Position numbers and translations under genes: made by a program
Origin: Nonomuraea sp. MG754425
Lineage (GTDB): Bacteria; Actinomycetota; Actinomycetes; Streptosporangiales; Streptosporangiaceae
NCBI RefSeq assembly: GCF_021699195.1
Contig: NZ_SSXE01000066.1
Span: 1 to 45,874, forward strand
Length of the DNA stretch: 45,874 nt
Direction: 5' to 3'
The notes under the pieces: generated by a model
The model's input: the letters and a program-made list of their open reading frames with translations, nothing else
Database searches by the model: none
What the model was told of the DNA's origin: nothing
Shown here: positions 25,010 through 34,553 of the stretch, one piece after another
How positions within the stretch are numbered: the stretch's first letter is position 1
Layout: each line of letters starts with the position of its first letter

Positions 25010-25017
25010 TGAACTAA
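25010..25017. promoter_or_regulatory. Second TGAACTAA half-site
   Basis: The same 8-mer found before the ROK gene recurs immediately after it, 3 bp before TTGACA of the next promoter. It is a candidate site for ROK control of the F5/8 beta-helix gene. Confidence 0.4.
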
Positions 25018-25020
25018 GCA

Positions 25021-25049
25021 TTGACACAAGTGCGGACCACAGGCACGCT
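25021..25049 (+). promoter_or_regulatory. Putative promoter of the F5/8 beta-helix gene
   Basis: A perfect -35 TTGACA (25021-25026) is followed after 17 bp by CACGCT (25044-25049), a poor -10 keeping only the conserved A and T. Activator dependence would fit. Confidence 0.35.
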
Positions 25050-25058
25050 CTGCTCGAT

Positions 25059-25068
25059 AGAGCGCTCT
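25059..25068. promoter_or_regulatory. Palindrome AGAGCGCTCT (CebR-like core)
   Basis: This 10-bp perfect palindrome contains GAGCGCTC, the core of the Streptomyces CebR box TGGGAGCGCTCCCA. It lies just after the expected transcription start of the F5/8 beta-helix gene, where a repressor would block it. The outer bases do not match CebR. Confidence 0.45.
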
Positions 25069-25099
25069 CTCACCACCCCCCTTCGTGAGGAGTCAGACA

Positions 25100-27221
<2,122 letters not shown>

Positions 27222-27235
<14 letters not shown>

Positions 27236-28388
27236 GCCGGACGGCGCCGGGGCCGAGTTCCTCGACGCCGCCGACCCCCAGCAGCCGCAGGGTCCGTACG
27301 AGCTCGGCGTGCAGCAGGTCCAGCACCCGCGTCACGCCGGGCTCGCCCCCGGCCATCAACCCGTACAGGTAGGCGCGGCCGACGAAGCACGCCCGCGCGC
27401 CCAGCCCGACCGCGGCGGCGACGTCGGCCCCGCCGCGCACACCCCCGTCGAGGAACACCTCGGTACGCTTGCCGACGGCCTCCACCACCCGGGGCAGCAG
27501 CTCCAAGGGGGTGGGGGCGCGGTCGAGCTGGCGCCCGCCGTGGTTGGAGACCACCAGCCCGTCGACGCCCACGGCGGCCAGCTCCCTGGCGTCGTCGACC
27601 CGCTGCACGCCCTTGACCAGCAGCTTCCCCGGCCACGCCGACCTGATCCACTCCAGGTCGGTGATCGTCACCGAGGGGTCGAACAGCAGGTTCGTCAGCC
27701 CCGCCAGATCGTCGGGCGCGCCCTCCGCGGTGGCGAACCTGAGCGGCTCGCCGGTCAGGAAGTCGAACCACCACGCCGGATGCCGGGCCGCCTCCAGCAC
27801 CCCGCGCCAGCGCAGCGAGGGCGGGACCGTCAGCCCGTGCCGGACGTCGCGCAGCCGCGCCCCGGCGACCGGCACGTCCACGGTCACCACCAGCACGTCC
27901 ATGCCCGCGTCCGAGGCCAGGGAGAGGGTCTCCAGGTTGCGGGCGCGGTCGCGGACCACGTAGAGCTGGAACCAGTTCCACCCGCCGGGCGCGGCGGCGG
28001 CCACGTCACCGGCCGTCGTGGTGCCCATCGTGGACAGCGTGTAGGGGATCGCCGCCCGCTCGGCCGCCCGCGCCACCGCGCGCTCGCCCCCGCGGTGCAT
28101 CATCCGCGTGAAACCGGTCGGCCCGAGCACCACCGGCATCGCGATCCGCCGCCCGAGGATCTCGACCGACGTGCGCGCCTCGGAGACGTCGCGCAGCACG
28201 TGCGGGGCGAACTCCACCCGCCCGAACGCCGCCACCGACCTGGCCATCGACCGCTCGTCCTCGGCCGCGCCGTCCACGTAGTCGAACACCATCCGCGGGG
28301 CGCGCTTCCTGGCCAGCAGCCGCAGGTCGGCGACGTCGGCCGCCGCCGCGAGCCGGGCCGCCGCCGACCAGCGGGGGCGGCCGGGCAT
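27222..28388 (-). CDS. FMN-dependent alpha-hydroxy-acid oxidase
   Basis: 388 residues. The FMN TIM barrel begins with FDYVDGAAEDE (about 35-45). PTGFTRMMHRGGE and WFQLYV follow, then LLVKGV with the flavin-contacting Lys, and SNHGGRQLDRAP with the catalytic His (about 285). DGGVRGGADVAAAVGLGA binds phosphate. Family members oxidise lactate, glycolate, mandelate or similar acids to keto acids; lactate oxidase/monooxygenase or mycofactocin-linked types cannot be separated by eye. Its last 14 nt overlap the end of the convergent F5/8 gene. The divergent HD gene starts 105 nt upstream. Confidence 0.92.
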
Positions 28389-28493
28389 GACCGCCCGCAG
28401 CTCCCGCCGGCGGGGCAGGCGCCGCGGCTCCTCGCTCGCGTTCGTCCCGATGGTGAGGACGGTAGCACCGCGCGGGCCGCGTACGGTGGAATC

Positions 28494-29396
28494 GTGATCG
28501 ACGATCGGACGGCGGGTGTCTCACCGGCGGGCGAGTGGGCGGCTCCCGGCGACGGCTCGCCCGGCGGCCTGGCGCGCGACTGGGCGGCGCTGGCCGGCGC
28601 GTCGCCCGCCGCGCTCGCGCTCGGGGCGGAGCTGATCGCCCGCTGGTCGGAGCCGCACCGCCGCTACCACACCCGTGCCCACCTCGCCGCTGTCCTGACC
28701 GCCATCGACCGGCTCACCAGCCCGGCCGGCGAACTGGGCGGCGAACCGAGCGGCGGACCGGCCGAAGAACCGCGCGGCGGACCGGCTGAAGGACCGGGCG
28801 GCGGACCGGCTGAAGGACCGGGCGGCGAACCGGGCGGCGGGCCGGCCGGAGAAATGGGCGGCGGGTCGGCCGGAGGTCTGGGCGGGGTGATGGGTGCGGC
28901 CGGTGACCCGGTGGTGGTGCGGCTGGCGGCCTGGTTCCACGACGCGATCTACGACGGCCGCGCCGGCTGGGACGAGGAGCGCAGCGCCCACCTCGCCCTC
29001 GCGCGCCTGCCCGGCTGCGGGGTGCCGGCCGGCCGGGTGACGGAGGTGGCCAGGCTCGTCCGCCTCACCGCCGCCCACGACACGCTCGGGCCCGGCGACC
29101 GGAACGGCGCGGTGTTGTGCGACGCCGACCTCGCCGTCCTGGCGAGCCCCGGCTACGGGGACTACACGCGCGCGATCCGCCAGGAGTACGCGCACGTCCC
29201 CGACGCCGACTTCGCCGCGGGCCGCTCGGCGGTCCTGCGCCGCCTGCTCGCCACGCCGTCCCTCTACCGCACGTCCAGGGCCCGCGGCCTGTGGGAGGAG
29301 CGCGCCAGGGCCAACATGACGCAGGAGCTAGCGCGGCTGCGAGCGCTTGCGGCGGCGCAGCCCGCCCGCGATGAGCCGCCGCAGCAGCTCTCGTGA
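28494..29396 (+). CDS. HD-domain metal-dependent hydrolase with repeat insertion
   Basis: 300 residues from GTG 28494, with TACGGT 6 nt upstream suggesting a leaderless transcript. The family resembles the COG4339-type HD phosphohydrolases: HRRYHTRAHLAAVL (about 55-68), then AAWFHDAIYD (His-Asp metal pair), DEERSAHLAL and LCDADLAVLAS. Between the first two motifs lies an inserted 8-residue repeat, seven times over (about 79-134), rich in Gly, Pro and Glu, where relatives have only a short loop. The metal ligands are kept, so a flexible loop rather than an inactive enzyme is likely. The last 69 nt overlap the convergent DUF4031 gene. Confidence 0.8.
   Translation: MIDDRTAGVSPAGEWAAPGDGSPGGLARDWAALAGASPAALALGAELIARWSEPHRRYHTRAHLAAVLTAIDRLTSPAGELGGEPSGGPAEEPRGGPAEGPGGGPAEGPGGEPGGGPAGEMGGGSAGGLGGVMGAAGDPVVVRLAAWFHDAIYDGRAGWDEERSAHLALARLPGCGVPAGRVTEVARLVRLTAAHDTLGPGDRNGAVLCDADLAVLASPGYGDYTRAIRQEYAHVPDADFAAGRSAVLRRLLATPSLYRTSRARGLWEERARANMTQELARLRALAAAQPARDEPPQQLS
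28728..28895 (+). repeat. Seven in-frame 24-bp repeats inside the HD gene
   Basis: Seven consecutive 24-bp units (start 28728, 28752, 28776, 28800, 28824, 28848, 28872) encode 8-residue units such as GGPAEEPR, GGPAEGPG, GGPAEGPG and GEMGGGSA. Units 3 and 4 are identical in DNA, which shows recent duplication; the outer units have drifted. Because 24 is a multiple of 3, copy-number change keeps the frame. Confidence 0.88.
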
Positions 29397-29600
29397 GCTG
29401 ACCGCCTCGGCCCCCAGCGAGATCGCCCGCGCGTGCACGGTCTCCGGCACGTCGTAATGATCCCGGTCGAACGCCCGGCGCGGCGCCCCCAGCCGCGCCG
29501 CGAAGTCGTGCAGCTCGTCGAGGGAGCTGTCGCTGACCAGGTGCGACCACATCAGGCCGCGCGGCCCCGGCCAGTCGGGCGGATCGATGAGCACGGTCAT
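29328..29600 (-). CDS. DUF4031 domain protein
   Basis: 90 residues from ATG 29600. MTVLIDPPDWPGPRGLMWSH and LDELHDFAARLG, then FDRDHYDVP are the diagnostic DUF4031 pattern, a small family of unknown function, usually about this size. The frame is open upstream but the family begins at this Met. Its last 69 nt run antisense to the end of the HD gene. The Arg-rich tail (RRRKRSQPR) lies in that overlap. Confidence 0.88.
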   Translation of the reverse strand: MTVLIDPPDWPGPRGLMWSHLVSDSSLDELHDFAARLGAPRRAFDRDHYDVPETVHARAISLGAEAVSSRELLRRLIAGGLRRRKRSQPR

Positions 29601-29683
29601 CGGCGGCTCGCGAGGGGAAGGCCCCGCCAGGAAAGGCGAGGGGTGGACGTCACACGCGGAATCTAGCACCCGGGCCGGCGTGG

Positions 29684-30421
29684 TCAGGACGTCAGCGGCG
29701 CGACCCTGCCGCGCACCTCCAGCTCGCCCAGATCGCGCACCACGGCATGCGCCCCCTCGCCGCCTTCCTCGCCGTCCACCACGACCACCAGGCCGAACCC
29801 GCCCCTGAGCCCCGCCTCGATCCCGGGCAGCGCGGACACCACCACGGCGGCCCCGGCGGCGGGCAGATCGAGCCGGCGCACGGCCTCCAGGAACAGCGCG
29901 GGGTCGGGCGTGCCCGGCAGGTTCAGCAGCGCCGCGTCGTTGCCGTCGACCACCAGGTCGAACAGGTGCGTCAGGCCGGCCGAGCCGATCAGCCGGCAGC
30001 CGTGCAGACCGGCGGAGACGGCCGCCGTACGGGCTCCCCGGCGGCGCAGCTCGTGCAGCAGGGCGACCGTGGCGGGGAAGGCGGCCACCCCGTACTTGTC
30101 CACCTGCTCCATGAAGAGGCGCTCCTTGGCCAGGCCGAGCCCGTGCACGGTGGGCGCGCCGGGCTCGTCGTCGGGTTCGCCCTCCGGCACGGTGATGCCG
30201 CGTGCGGCCAGGAAGGTGCGGATGCCGTCGAGCCGCGGGCGCCCGTCCACGTGGCGCAGGTAGTCGTCGCGGATGTCGAACGGCGCCGAGCGGCCGCGCA
30301 GGAACGCGTCGAAGACGTGTTTCCAGGCGGCCGCGTGCCCCCGGGCGGTGTCGGTGACCACGCCGTCGGTCTCGAACACGACGGCGCTGATCACGGTCAG
30401 GTCGATGACGGGCTCGTCCAC
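29684..30421 (-). CDS. HAD-superfamily protein lacking catalytic residues (pseudoenzyme)
   Basis: 245 residues matching the beta-phosphoglucomutase-like HAD group in layout. Motif I is VVFETDGVVTDT: the nucleophile Asp expected at residue 17 is Glu. Motif II keeps a Ser (AAVSAG, S136). Motif III, usually GKPxPDxF, is GTPDPALF, so the Lys is Thr171. Motif IV, usually VxEDAxxG, is VVVSALPG, so the acidic pair is Val195-Ser196. Three of four catalytic motifs are therefore changed while the fold and frame are kept. A binding or regulatory role is likelier than phosphatase or mutase activity (inference). It lies 18 nt after the P450 stop region on the divergent side of no other gene, with its own start at 30421. 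Confidence 0.85.
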   Translation of the reverse strand: MDEPVIDLTVISAVVFETDGVVTDTARGHAAAWKHVFDAFLRGRSAPFDIRDDYLRHVDGRPRLDGIRTFLAARGITVPEGEPDDEPGAPTVHGLGLAKERLFMEQVDKYGVAAFPATVALLHELRRRGARTAAVSAGLHGCRLIGSAGLTHLFDLVVDGNDAALLNLPGTPDPALFLEAVRRLDLPAAGAAVVVSALPGIEAGLRGGFGLVVVVDGEEGGEGAHAVVRDLGELEVRGRVAPLTS

Positions 30422-30439
30422 ACAGCGAACGTAACCGCT

Positions 30440-31624
30440 CTACCAGGCGACGGGTAGTTCTTTGACCCCGTACACGATGGCGAGTTCCCGGAACGACACC
30501 TCGCCGGCGACGTGCAGGCCGGGGAAGCGGCGCAGCAGCGCGGGGAAGGCGATGCGCATCTCCATCTGTGCCAGCGGCGCGCCGATGCAGCGGTGGATGC
30601 CGTGGCCGAAGGCCAGGTGGGAGCCCGGGGTCTCCCGGCCGGGCCGTACCTCGTCGATGTTCTCACCGAGGGCGGGGTCGCGGTTGGCGCCGGTCAGCGA
30701 GCACAGCACCATCTCGCCCTTCTTGATGCTCACGCCGTGCAGGTCGAGGTCCTCGCGGGCGAAGCGGGGGAAGGCGACCTGGACGACCGTCATGTACCGC
30801 AGAAGTTCCTCGACCACGTCCACGACGTAGCCGTCCACCTCGCGCACCTTGGCGGCCTGGTCGGGGTTGCGCAGCAGCCACAGGCTGCCGAGCGCGAGCA
30901 TGCTGGTGCTGGTGTCGTGCCCGCCGGTCAGCAGGCCGTCGGCCATGCTGGCGAGCGTGCGGTCGTCGAGGTCGTCGCCGTGCTCGCGCAGCAACTGCCC
31001 GAGCAGGCCGTCGCCCGGGTTCTGCCGCTCCCGCGCGACCAGGTCCGTCAGGTACGCCATCGCGTCGTTGATGGCCTGCAGCGACGCCTCGGGCCCGGCG
31101 CTGAGGTCGAAGCGGTCCTTGCTGAACTTCACGAAGTCGGCGCGCTCCTCGTACGGGACGCCGAGCAGCTCGCACACGACCAGGGACGGGATCGGCAGCG
31201 CGAACTCCTCCACGAGGTCCACCGGCAGGTCGCCGGCCGCGCCCTTGGCCTCGATCCGGTCGAGGTGCTCGGCCACCATGGCCTCGATCCGCGGCTCCAG
31301 CCTGCGCAGGCGGCGCATGGTGAACTCGGGCGTGAGGTACTTGCGCAGCCGCGTGTGCTCGGGAGGGTCGCGGAAGCCGAGGCCGCCCGGGTCCTCCTGG
31401 TTGGAGCCGAGCCCGATCACGCCCGCGAAGTCGTTGCTGAAGCGCTCGTGGTCGCCGAGCACCGCGCGCACGTCCTCCCAGCGGGTGACGAGGTAAACGG
31501 TCTGGCCGCCCGGGATCTCCATCGGGAAGACCCGGTGCTCGGCCCGGATGCGCCCGAGCTCGCCCACGGGGTCGAACCCGTCACGCATGAACTGGACGAG
31601 TGGGAACTCTTCTGTCTCTGACAT
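30440..31624 (-). CDS. Cytochrome P450
   Basis: 394 residues from ATG 31624, a usual size for soluble bacterial P450s. The I helix has LLTGGHDTSTSM (oxygen activation), the K helix EELLR (ExxR), and the heme loop FGHGIHRCIGAPLA with the Cys ligand. The layout is that of CYP105/CYP107-type enzymes of actinobacteria that hydroxylate small natural products. No ferredoxin gene adjoins it. A region of direct and inverted repeats upstream (31642-31717) suggests regulated expression. Its stop lies 18 nt upstream of the HAD-like gene start, so the two may be co-transcribed. Confidence 0.94.
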   Translation of the reverse strand: MSETEEFPLVQFMRDGFDPVGELGRIRAEHRVFPMEIPGGQTVYLVTRWEDVRAVLGDHERFSNDFAGVIGLGSNQEDPGGLGFRDPPEHTRLRKYLTPEFTMRRLRRLEPRIEAMVAEHLDRIEAKGAAGDLPVDLVEEFALPIPSLVVCELLGVPYEERADFVKFSKDRFDLSAGPEASLQAINDAMAYLTDLVARERQNPGDGLLGQLLREHGDDLDDRTLASMADGLLTGGHDTSTSMLALGSLWLLRNPDQAAKVREVDGYVVDVVEELLRYMTVVQVAFPRFAREDLDLHGVSIKKGEMVLCSLTGANRDPALGENIDEVRPGRETPGSHLAFGHGIHRCIGAPLAQMEMRIAFPALLRRFPGLHVAGEVSFRELAIVYGVKELPVAW

Positions 31625-31641
31625 CGATATCCGTCCTGCTG

Positions 31642-31673
31642 GGGATACATCACGCCATGTTGGGATAAATCCC
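31642..31673. promoter_or_regulatory. Candidate operator of the P450 gene
   Basis: GGGATACATC (31642-31651) and GGGATAAATC (31662-31671) are direct repeats 20 bp apart, differing at one base. The second is part of the near-palindrome GGGATAAATCCC (31662-31673). They lie 18-50 bp before the P450 start codon. Confidence 0.45.
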
Positions 31674-31689
31674 TGCATAGATGGTCCCA

Positions 31690-31717
31690 TTCGGAGAAGT
31701 GAATGGTGCCCTCCGAA
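31690..31717. repeat. Inverted repeat TTCGGAG/CTCCGAA
   Basis: Perfect 7-bp arms (31690-31696 and 31711-31717) with a 14-bp spacer lie further upstream of the P450 gene, a likely second regulator site or hairpin. Confidence 0.4.
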
Positions 31718-32330
31718 AGGACGAATTTACATCTCACCCTCGCCGCCCTCGCGCGAGGCCGGGAGTTGCGCATCGCCCGGCCGAAGCCCCTGGTGGGGGC
31801 TGGTCGCGGCCGCGGGCGAGAAGGGGCGGCACGAAAGGCGCCGGCGGGGCTCGGACTCGCGCGGCTTTCGCGCCCGGCCCTGGCCGCTTCGCGGTTCCCG
31901 CGCCCGGTCCTGACCGCTGCGCAGATCGTCGGGGAGCCGGTGCGGTCCGCCGGGCGGGCGCGGCGCAGGAAAGGGCGCGTCGCCTGCGTGATCGCTTGCT
32001 CACCGTCTCCCTCCCCGGGCCTGCACGGCTCCCATTGTGCGCCGGGCCATGGGTCGCGACCAGCCCGGATCGAGGCTGTCACCGCGGCGGCAGGCGCCCG
32101 CCGGGCACGCCGCTTTCCGGGGCCCGCTCCGGGTCCGCTCCGGGGTTCGCACCGGCTGTGACGGCGGGAGGGTTGGGTCGTGTCCGATACACGCTCCGTC
32201 AAGTCCTCTGAACTGCAGTGAAAGGTGGGCAAAATGGGGCAGCAGACTGCGTTTGGCGTACAAGATGGCGACATTCTGCGATGATCTCGTCGCATAGAGC
32301 CGGAGTTTGAGCCCTCACGGATAGTGACTG

Positions 32331-33566
32331 ATGCCGACATTCGAGGAAATCGCAGCCTTCATCACCGAGAAGCCGCTCGCCACCGCCGTCATCGCGCTGC
32401 TGAGCCTGCTCGGCCTCGCGCTCCTGGCCGTGGTGCTGAGGATCACCTGGCGCGCCGTGTCCTGGCTGTTCTCCAGGTACGTCGCCCTGCGTCCCATCGA
32501 GGACGTGCTGACCATCGTGGCAGCCTCCATCGCCACCGGCGTCTCCGCCCAGGGCATGTGGCGCTTCTCCGGGGACGTACTGGGCCTCGACGGGCCGCTG
32601 CGGTTACTGCTGTTCGCGTTCATCGAGGTCGCGATCATCACGAGCGCCGTGCGGGCCCGCCGCAACATGCGCGAGAACTTCTCCGCGGGCATCGACGGCA
32701 TCGCCGTGTGGGCGCTCACCTGCCTGACCGCCGTCCTGTCCAGCATGGACGCCCGCAGCCTGCCCGAAGCCCTCTTCCGGCTCGCCGCCCCGCTGGTGGC
32801 GGCCTGGCTGTGGGAGCGCGGCATGGCCATCGAACGTCACCGCATCCGCGGCACCGGCCGCATCAACTGGCGGCTCACCCCCGAACGCCTGCTCGTCCGG
32901 CTGGGGCTGGCCGAGGTCAGTGACCGCACCGCCAGCGAGGTCGACGCCCACCGCAGGCTGACCAGGGTCGCGCTGGCCGCCAAGAAGGCCAAGGCGCTGC
33001 GTGAGGCCGGCGCCCCCGACCGCAAGATGCGCGCCGCGCTGGCCAGGCTCGACAAGGCCATGGACCAAGCCGTCGAGCACACCGGCCTGGCCGTGGACCC
33101 GGCCCGCCAGGAGGCGCTGCTCGCCCAGATCGCCGCCCTGTACAACACCACCGCGCTCATCGACGCCGACCCCCGCGTGCCCTGGGAGCCCGAGGCCGAC
33201 CACCACCCCGTCCCCGCCCGGCCCGCGCTGCCCGCCGTCCTGGCCGAACTGGTCGACGACGACGACATCGAGGTGCTCGACACCACGCCGCAGGTGCTCA
33301 GCACGGCGGAGCGGGCGGCGCGCATGCGGGCCGCCCGCGAGTTCTGGGACCTCCAGATCTCCAAGGGGATCGTGCCGCGCACCGTGGACATCGCGCAGGA
33401 GATCGGGATCTCGCTGGCCGCGGCCCGCGAGTACCGCGCGCTGTGGAAGCTGGAGCCGCAGGCGCACGCGCTCATCGAGGCGCTGTACCAGCAGCACGGC
33501 ATCGTGGACACCGGCGCGTTCCCGGCGATCGACGACGACGGGCGGGTGCTCACCGGCAAGCCGTAG
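32331..33566 (+). CDS. Membrane protein with C-terminal HTH-like segment (SpdA-like?)
   Basis: 411 residues. The N-terminal half has several membrane helices (about 17-42, 55-75, 85-108, 125-145, 150-168). It includes FAFIEVAIITSAVRARRNMRE, which recalls actinobacterial plasmid-spread and DUF2637-type proteins. A charged cytoplasmic half follows. Near the end, VDIAQEIGISLAAAREYRAL (about 347-366) looks like a helix-turn-helix. Membrane-bound proteins with such an HTH are often encoded in actinobacterial integrative elements, but no transfer, integrase or replication gene is seen here. The next gene (DUF2786) starts 104 nt downstream. The ribosome site is weak. Function unknown. Confidence 0.7.
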   Translation: MPTFEEIAAFITEKPLATAVIALLSLLGLALLAVVLRITWRAVSWLFSRYVALRPIEDVLTIVAASIATGVSAQGMWRFSGDVLGLDGPLRLLLFAFIEVAIITSAVRARRNMRENFSAGIDGIAVWALTCLTAVLSSMDARSLPEALFRLAAPLVAAWLWERGMAIERHRIRGTGRINWRLTPERLLVRLGLAEVSDRTASEVDAHRRLTRVALAAKKAKALREAGAPDRKMRAALARLDKAMDQAVEHTGLAVDPARQEALLAQIAALYNTTALIDADPRVPWEPEADHHPVPARPALPAVLAELVDDDDIEVLDTTPQVLSTAERAARMRAAREFWDLQISKGIVPRTVDIAQEIGISLAAAREYRALWKLEPQAHALIEALYQQHGIVDTGAFPAIDDDGRVLTGKP

Positions 33567-33670
33567 GCTTGGTCCCGGTCACCGGCCCGTGCTCCTCCCA
33601 CCCCGCCGCGTCCCGTCCGGCCGCGGCGGCGGCGCGGGCGCGGGCACGGGAACGAACCGAGGGGGAGCAG

Positions 33671-34357
33671 GTGCGGGAGCGGACGCTCGAACGCGTCAGG
33701 AAGCTGCTGGCCAAGGCCGAGCGCACCGACAACGAGCACGAGCGCGCCACGTTCATGGCCGCCGCGTCGGCGCTGATGGCCAGGCACGGCATCGACTCAC
33801 TGCCGCCCGCCGGCGTCCGTCAGGTCCCCGGCGACCGCGTCGTCACCCTGCCCGCCCCCTGGGCCAGGGAGAAGGCCCGGCTGGTCAGCCTGGTGGCGCA
33901 GGCCGTACGGTGCCGGCCGCTGCTGATCGGCGGGGGCGACGGCGGGCAGCGGGTGCACGTGTTCGGGTTCGCGGCCGATCTGGACCGGGCCGACCTGCTG
34001 GCCACCTCGCTGCTGCTGCAGATGGCCTCGGGCCTGGCCAGGGTGCGGCCGCCGCGCGACGTCACGGCCGTGCGGGCCTACCGCAGGTCCTGGCTGCTGG
34101 GGTTCACCGACGAGGTGTACCGGCTGCTGCGCGCGGCCGAGTCCCGCGCGGCCGGGTCGGCGGGCACCGGCTCCGAACTCGTCCTGGCCGACCGCAGGGC
34201 CGAGGTGGAACGGGCGGTGGCCGCCTGCTACCCCGACATCCGCATGAGCGTGCCCACCACCAGCGGCACCGGCTACCGCGACGGCATGGCCGCCGGCCGC
34301 CGGGCCGACCTCGGACGTACGGGGATGGCCACGGCGACCGGCCGCGAACTCACCTGA
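33671..34357 (+). CDS. DUF2786 domain protein
   Basis: 228 residues from GTG 33671, which GAGGGGGAG precedes; the open frame upstream is low-complexity and overlaps the previous gene. The N-terminal RVRKLLAKAERTDNEHERATF and the following AAASALMARHGI (about 8-40) are the DUF2786 helical pair. The remainder (about 50-228) includes VHVFGFAADLDRADLLATSLLLQM and is the usual companion domain. The family occurs in phages, plasmids and chromosomes with unknown function. It may be co-transcribed with the membrane/HTH gene. Confidence 0.85.
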   Translation: MRERTLERVRKLLAKAERTDNEHERATFMAAASALMARHGIDSLPPAGVRQVPGDRVVTLPAPWAREKARLVSLVAQAVRCRPLLIGGGDGGQRVHVFGFAADLDRADLLATSLLLQMASGLARVRPPRDVTAVRAYRRSWLLGFTDEVYRLLRAAESRAAGSAGTGSELVLADRRAEVERAVAACYPDIRMSVPTTSGTGYRDGMAAGRRADLGRTGMATATGRELT

Positions 34358-34553
34358 CGGCCCCGGGATCCGTTTGACGGCGGGCCGCTCGGGCAGGGGC
34401 GCGCACGGAACGCGGTTCTCCCCAGCGCGACAGGTCACCGTCAACGCATCCGCACGTGCCCGAGCCGACCCCACGGCCCGGGTGCGCACGTCTCGCGCGT
34501 GAGCGAGGACGCCGGCGTCCCCGCCCTTCGACCCCGGCGCGCGAGGAGTGCAC

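Larger units (their letters stand above)
31625..32330. other. Long non-coding divergent region
   Basis: 706 bp between the P450 gene and the membrane/HTH gene. The P450-proximal 100 bp holds direct and inverted repeats. The middle (about 31740-32160) is very GC-rich, with open frames that are Arg/Pro/Ala-rich and lack ribosome sites. The distal 170 bp is richer in A and T and carries CGTGT-N5-ACACG (32179-32193) and TGCGA-N8-TCGCA (32277-32294), possible operators of the rightward gene. I see no RNA gene. Confidence 0.5.

Noticed and set aside
31703..32161. A 152-codon frame in the gap before the membrane/HTH gene
   Set aside because: It is rich in Arg, Ala, Pro and Gly, lacks a ribosome site and shows no fold-like pattern; kept as non-coding.
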